64,000 bases of DNA. Source: Chryseobacterium vrystaatense (GTDB lineage: Bacteria > Bacteroidota > Bacteroidia > Flavobacteriales > Weeksellaceae). Position numbers and translations under genes: made by a program. The stretch covers positions 496,001-560,000 of the forward strand of contig NZ_JPRI01000002.1 in NCBI RefSeq assembly GCF_000737765.1. The letters run 5' to 3'. Below the pieces are notes generated by a model. It made no database searches. It was given only the letters and a program-made list of their open reading frames with translations, and was not told where the DNA came from. Positions 61,414 to 64,000 of this stretch are shown one piece after another (within the stretch, counting starts at the first letter, position 1; every line of letters begins with the position of its first letter).

Positions 61414-62542
61414 ATCCTGATTTAATTACATTTAAATTTACTGTACCTTGTTTTATTTTTCCTGTAGAAGGGTCTAAAGTCACATTTGGTGCATTTTCAA
61501 ATATTTGCCTTAAGGGGATCTTAGTTCCCGTAGGGTCAATTTGTGCTCTAATTATATTTTCAATATGTGAAACTTCTTTTTCCTCCGTTTGCCTTACATT
61601 AGCAGCATGTTGTAATGATTTGAAAAAATAGTTTGGATCAGAAATATTCCCATCATAGTCACCCTCCACTTTTCCTTGATCAAATCTAAAAGCATGACCC
61701 TCTTCATGACCTATTCCAACTATATTAGATCCTAAATCATTGCCTTGAGAACTTGTTTTATTTAAATCTATATAAATATCTGTTCCTCCTCCAGTTTCAG
61801 TATTATATTCTTTTTTTGGTTCAGTAATATTTGAGATAAGGTTTCCTTCCGAATCTTTTTGGTTAAGATGTATAGTATGAACATTCTTAGATTTAACCAA
61901 TGTATTCCAATTATTTTTTGCTTCTGTAGAGCTTCTATTTAATTCTCTTTGAGATCTGTTAAACTCCCTTCTCAATTCCCTATTTTCTTTCTTAAATTTA
62001 TTCGGATCATTAGCATATTCAATTTTCATTCCATCAGGATCAATAAATTTGATTGGATTATTTACAGTGTAATTATATGGGTTATAGGTTCTGTATATTT
62101 CTGCTAGAGGATCCACGACCCCCCATCTTCCAATATCCGGCATATAAAATCTCGCCCCATAATCATACATCCCACTCTCCTGAAGCTCCTTCCCATTGTA
62201 CTTGTACTTAAATGAAGGATTACCCAATAAAACATTATATCCCTCATGTTTCAATCCAAAAGGATAATAATTACTCTCTTCAATGATCTCTGCTCCTGAA
62301 CCATTTTTAAAGTAGCTTAATCTTGTATTTCCAAGATGATCCGTATAATTATACACATACTTCCCGGTTTCAAAATTAAAATAACCTTCTGCGGTAGGGA
62401 AGAATTTCAATGTGCCGTTTTCATACTGAAACCCATTTAAATAATCTGTCGTTTCTGTACCGAAGATCTTTTTCACTTTTACTCCATCTGCACTGTAAAT
62501 ATAATCTGTTACTTTGGCATTCTGGGTAACCTTCCACGGCAA
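61388..62542 (-). CDS. Rhs tip protein with HExxH zincin-like metallopeptidase toxin domain
   Basis: 384 aa. Residues 1-170 are Rhs core (VTDYIYSADGVKVKKIFG, YDYGARFYMPDIGRWGVVDP). The tip has GIGHEEGHAFRFDQG (HExxH, about residue 285), then EEKEVSHIENIIRAQIDPTG and LRQIF, the layout of M91/NleD-like toxin peptidases (HExxH, distant Glu, E-N-xx-R). The start is a TTG at 62542 in open frame from a TAA at 62584; no ATG before mid-core, so it is an orphan tip with uncertain initiation. Toxin family assignment is by motif only. Confidence 0.75.
   Translation of the reverse strand: MPWKVTQNAKVTDYIYSADGVKVKKIFGTETTDYLNGFQYENGTLKFFPTAEGYFNFETGKYVYNYTDHLGNTRLSYFKNGSGAEIIEESNYYPFGLKHEGYNVLLGNPSFKYKYNGKELQESGMYDYGARFYMPDIGRWGVVDPLAEIYRTYNPYNYTVNNPIKFIDPDGMKIEYANDPNKFKKENRELRREFNRSQRELNRSSTEAKNNWNTLVKSKNVHTIHLNQKDSEGNLISNITEPKKEYNTETGGGTDIYIDLNKTSSQGNDLGSNIVGIGHEEGHAFRFDQGKVEGDYDGNISDPNYFFKSLQHAANVRQTEEKEVSHIENIIRAQIDPTGTKIPLRQIFENAPNVTLDPSTGKIKQGTVNLNVIKSGYDYYKKKK
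62151..62480 (-). repeat. Rhs core direct repeat, copy B
   Basis: Closely similar to 57176-57500; the two copies are candidates for recombination that would swap or delete modules. Confidence 0.8.
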
Positions 62543-62551
62543 ATTTAAATT

Positions 62552-62585
62552 CCCACACGATACAATCGTGCGTGAGCAGGGTTAT
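62552..62585. repeat. Rhs junction palindrome 5
   Basis: CACGAT-ACA-ATCGTG palindrome within CCCACACGATACAATCGTGC, directly upstream of the HExxH Rhs tip and downstream of the previous immunity gene. Confidence 0.55.
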
Positions 62586-62612
62586 ATTTATTAATGTCAT
62601 TAATTAATAAAA

Positions 62613-63011
62613 CTATTTTTCATTTTTATCAGGTCTAATTATTTTTAAAGAAATAGAAAAGCTTAAAAGAATACTTATTAAAAATATGATGGTGAAATAA
62701 TTAGCATTTAAAGCAAAAGTAAATAAATCTAAGATTATATTCTTATGTTTAAGTATATATACAGTTATTGAGAATATAGTTATAGAAATCAAAATGAATA
62801 AAAACCACTTTAATCTAATAACTTCAAAGTAATTAAAAATAGATAGTATTAGACCATCTAAAACAAATCCAATACAAAAATACATGATGCAAAAATAAAA
62901 AGTATAAGCAAACATTTCAGTACCATACCCTTCAAAAATATAAACTATTATTAGAGGTAATAGAAATAATAGAATATGATATAATAAGTTAAATAATATT
63001 GTTCTTTTCAT
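62613..63011 (-). CDS. Hypothetical four-helix membrane protein, possible immunity
   Basis: 132 aa with about four hydrophobic helices, Ile/Phe/Tyr-rich, very AT-rich codons. It starts 5 bp after the end of a decayed lipoprotein gene (63017) in the same direction. No family recognised; immunity role inferred from place. Confidence 0.6.
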   Translation of the reverse strand: MKRTILFNLLYHILLFLLPLIIVYIFEGYGTEMFAYTFYFCIMYFCIGFVLDGLILSIFNYFEVIRLKWFLFILISITIFSITVYILKHKNIILDLFTFALNANYFTIIFLISILLSFSISLKIIRPDKNEK

Positions 63012-63016
63012 TATGA

Positions 63017-63452
63017 CTATTGTGTAAAAGTTACAAAAGTTCTATTTTCTGTTGTTTTTTCCCACTCACCTGGTAAACTTCCCTGTTTGAGTAATCATCC
63101 CCATTATAATGATTTAAATATTTTTCAATATCATTCTGTTTCAGTTTATTTTGCTGCCTTATCATGTGGGATGATAGGGCTCTATAACAATTATTTTACA
63201 GCAATCCGTATAAAATGCACCTTCCTTTTTTATCATAAAAATAGGTTTTATAACATTCTCCTATTCACTGACATAATAATTAAAGTGTCATATCGATTAA
63301 GCACATAAAATAATCCTGCGTTTTGAGATATTTCTTTGTTTGTAATATCGGTTGCTTCTAGATTTTATTATATATCTCATCTGAACTAAAATAAGGATTC
63401 TTAGCTTCCTTTTCACAAGAATTTAGTAGTACTAATGGGATTTTTTTTTCAT
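63017..63452 (-). pseudogene. Decayed lipoprotein immunity gene
   Basis: Starts at 63452 in ATGA overlap with the toxin stop. With ten instead of nine A after the ATG (plus T at 63441-63449) it reads MKKKIPLVLLNSCEKEAKNP, a lipoprotein signal. Further frames give DITNKEISQNAGLFYVLNRY, KQNDIEKYLNHYNGDDYS and LPGEWEKTTENRTFVTFTQ to a TAG at 63017, needing at least three more frameshifts. Confidence 0.6.
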
Positions 63453-63700
63453 TTTCTCAATTTTTCTAAATTAATTGTACTACCAACAGGCATTGGTCTA
63501 TTTACACCAGATTTGCCTGGATAAAATTTAGACGATGTCTCATTATAATAATTGTACTTCCCAAGATGTTTACCCTGCTTTGAATACATAAATGGAATTA
63601 TTTGCTGCAAATACAAATACATTGACTGCATCAGAAGCATTAGTCGTACGAGTTCTATTCACTCCTAAAGGAAATGCTTTTTGCACTATTTTAAAGTATA
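63449..63700 (-). pseudogene. Toxin C-terminal remnant of rightmost Rhs module
   Basis: Two frames, NASDAVNVFVFAANNSIYVF and KHLGKYNYYNETSSKFYPGK to NLEKLRK, join if one G is removed from the GGG near 63573. The end (SGVNRPMPVGSTINLEKLRK) overlaps the immunity start by ATGA. Upstream Rhs core is missing, so only the toxin tail survives. Confidence 0.55.
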
Positions 63701-63967
63701 TTGAAGAAGGTACTTCATGACTGCTCCCTAATATCATGAGTAAATAGAAACAAAGTGTAAAAAGATTAATACTCTTCTAGTATTATTTTCATTTATTAAT
63801 TATTGATATTCCGGCAATCCCTATTTTAATGTAGGTAGTTCATAAAACTAAAACACAAATATAACCACGAAAACCTACAAAACCCGTCGCATAAAAACAA
63901 AAAGGGCCAATCCCCGAAAGGATCAGCCCAAAACATTAACTGTTTATATTGATAGAATTATGATTTC
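63701..63967. other. Spacer between Rhs array and next gene
   Basis: No supported gene. Contains a short CTTCTAGTATTATTTTC stretch and the terminator at 63904. Confidence 0.5.
63904..63929 (-). terminator. Terminator of the gene entering from the right edge
   Basis: On minus GGGCTGATCC pairs with GGATTGGCCC (two G-U type pairs), then TTTTTGTTTTT. Confidence 0.75.
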
Positions 63968-64000
63968 TTATTTCCAGCCACCGCCTAAACTTTTGTAAAT
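63968..64000 (-). CDS. C-terminal end of probable outer-membrane efflux (NodT/TolC-like) protein
   Basis: Only ten residues are in the window, IYKSLGGGWK then TAA. The LYK-LGGGW ending is characteristic of RND efflux outer-membrane subunits of the NodT family. The terminator at 63904 fits a gene ending here. Confidence 0.5.
   Translation of the reverse strand: MYKSLGGGWK

Noticed and set aside
56377..63452. All Rhs frameshifts being sequencing errors
   Set aside because: Not excluded for the homopolymer cases, but the module at 60.2-60.6 kb also has true nonsense substitutions and several modules lack their 5' parts, so real decay is present; housekeeping genes in the same assembly are intact.
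1..64000. CRISPR array, IS transposase, integrase, rRNA genes
   Set aside because: Scanned for regularly spaced direct repeats, DDE or tyrosine recombinase motifs and rRNA signatures; none seen. The only tandem repeat is the short GTGAATA run.

Overview
The window looks like a chromosome segment of a Flavobacteriia bacterium, most likely Chryseobacterium or a close Weeksellaceae relative. The DNA is AT-rich. Promoters match the Bacteroidetes pattern (TTG or TTTG, about 19-20 nt, then TAnnTTTG). Several proteins are typical of the group: a GLPGLI/PNGase F-type secreted protein, a transketolase split into two genes, TamB-like and DUF2490 envelope proteins, and Rhs core sequences ending in the GARFYMPD/GRWGV signature.

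Layout. 1-17 kb is mostly housekeeping: a partial UvrD/PcrA helicase, a two-subunit M16 protease pair, secG, a glycosyltransferase with recR, pepD, a LOG-family protein, a ferredoxin with its reductase, pheS and a YceI lipoprotein. 17-26 kb carries an orphan ABC ATPase, a PhnA-type protein, an RsmB-like rRNA methyltransferase, a secreted PNGase F-like enzyme, asnB and a DHA2 transporter. 27-31.5 kb is a tight co-directional run of two pirins, an FMN reductase, a TMEM175-like channel, a YjdI-type Fe-S protein, OsmC and two small GNATs, which reads as a redox or electrophile-stress cluster. 31.5-37.6 kb holds a sodium/solute symporter, an SGNH hydrolase and the split transketolase, with a secreted protein gene between its halves. 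37.7-51.2 kb has hypothetical membrane proteins, a small bacteriocin-like locus (39.7-40.3 kb), an Lrp/AsnC regulator, tamB head-to-head with tsaD, rsmE, trmH, an asparaginase and tRNA-Ser(GGA). 51.6-55.9 kb holds envelope proteins and an M20 peptidase.

56-63.7 kb is an accessory island read on the minus strand. It is an array of promoterless Rhs C-terminal tip fragments, each followed by one or more putative immunity genes, a short variable palindrome and a terminator-like hairpin. Several modules are decayed by nonsense mutations and single-base contractions of poly(A) tracts. One intact module encodes an HExxH zincin-like toxin with a lipoprotein partner. The last bases hold the C-terminus of what is probably an outer-membrane efflux protein.

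The most novel-looking locus is at 39,760-40,273. Two short peptides with bacteriocin-type leaders, each with one Cys near the start and one near the end of the core, flank and overlap a 61-aa two-helix membrane protein, and no transporter gene is nearby. The second peptide is only 50 aa long and overlaps its neighbour, so it is easily missed.
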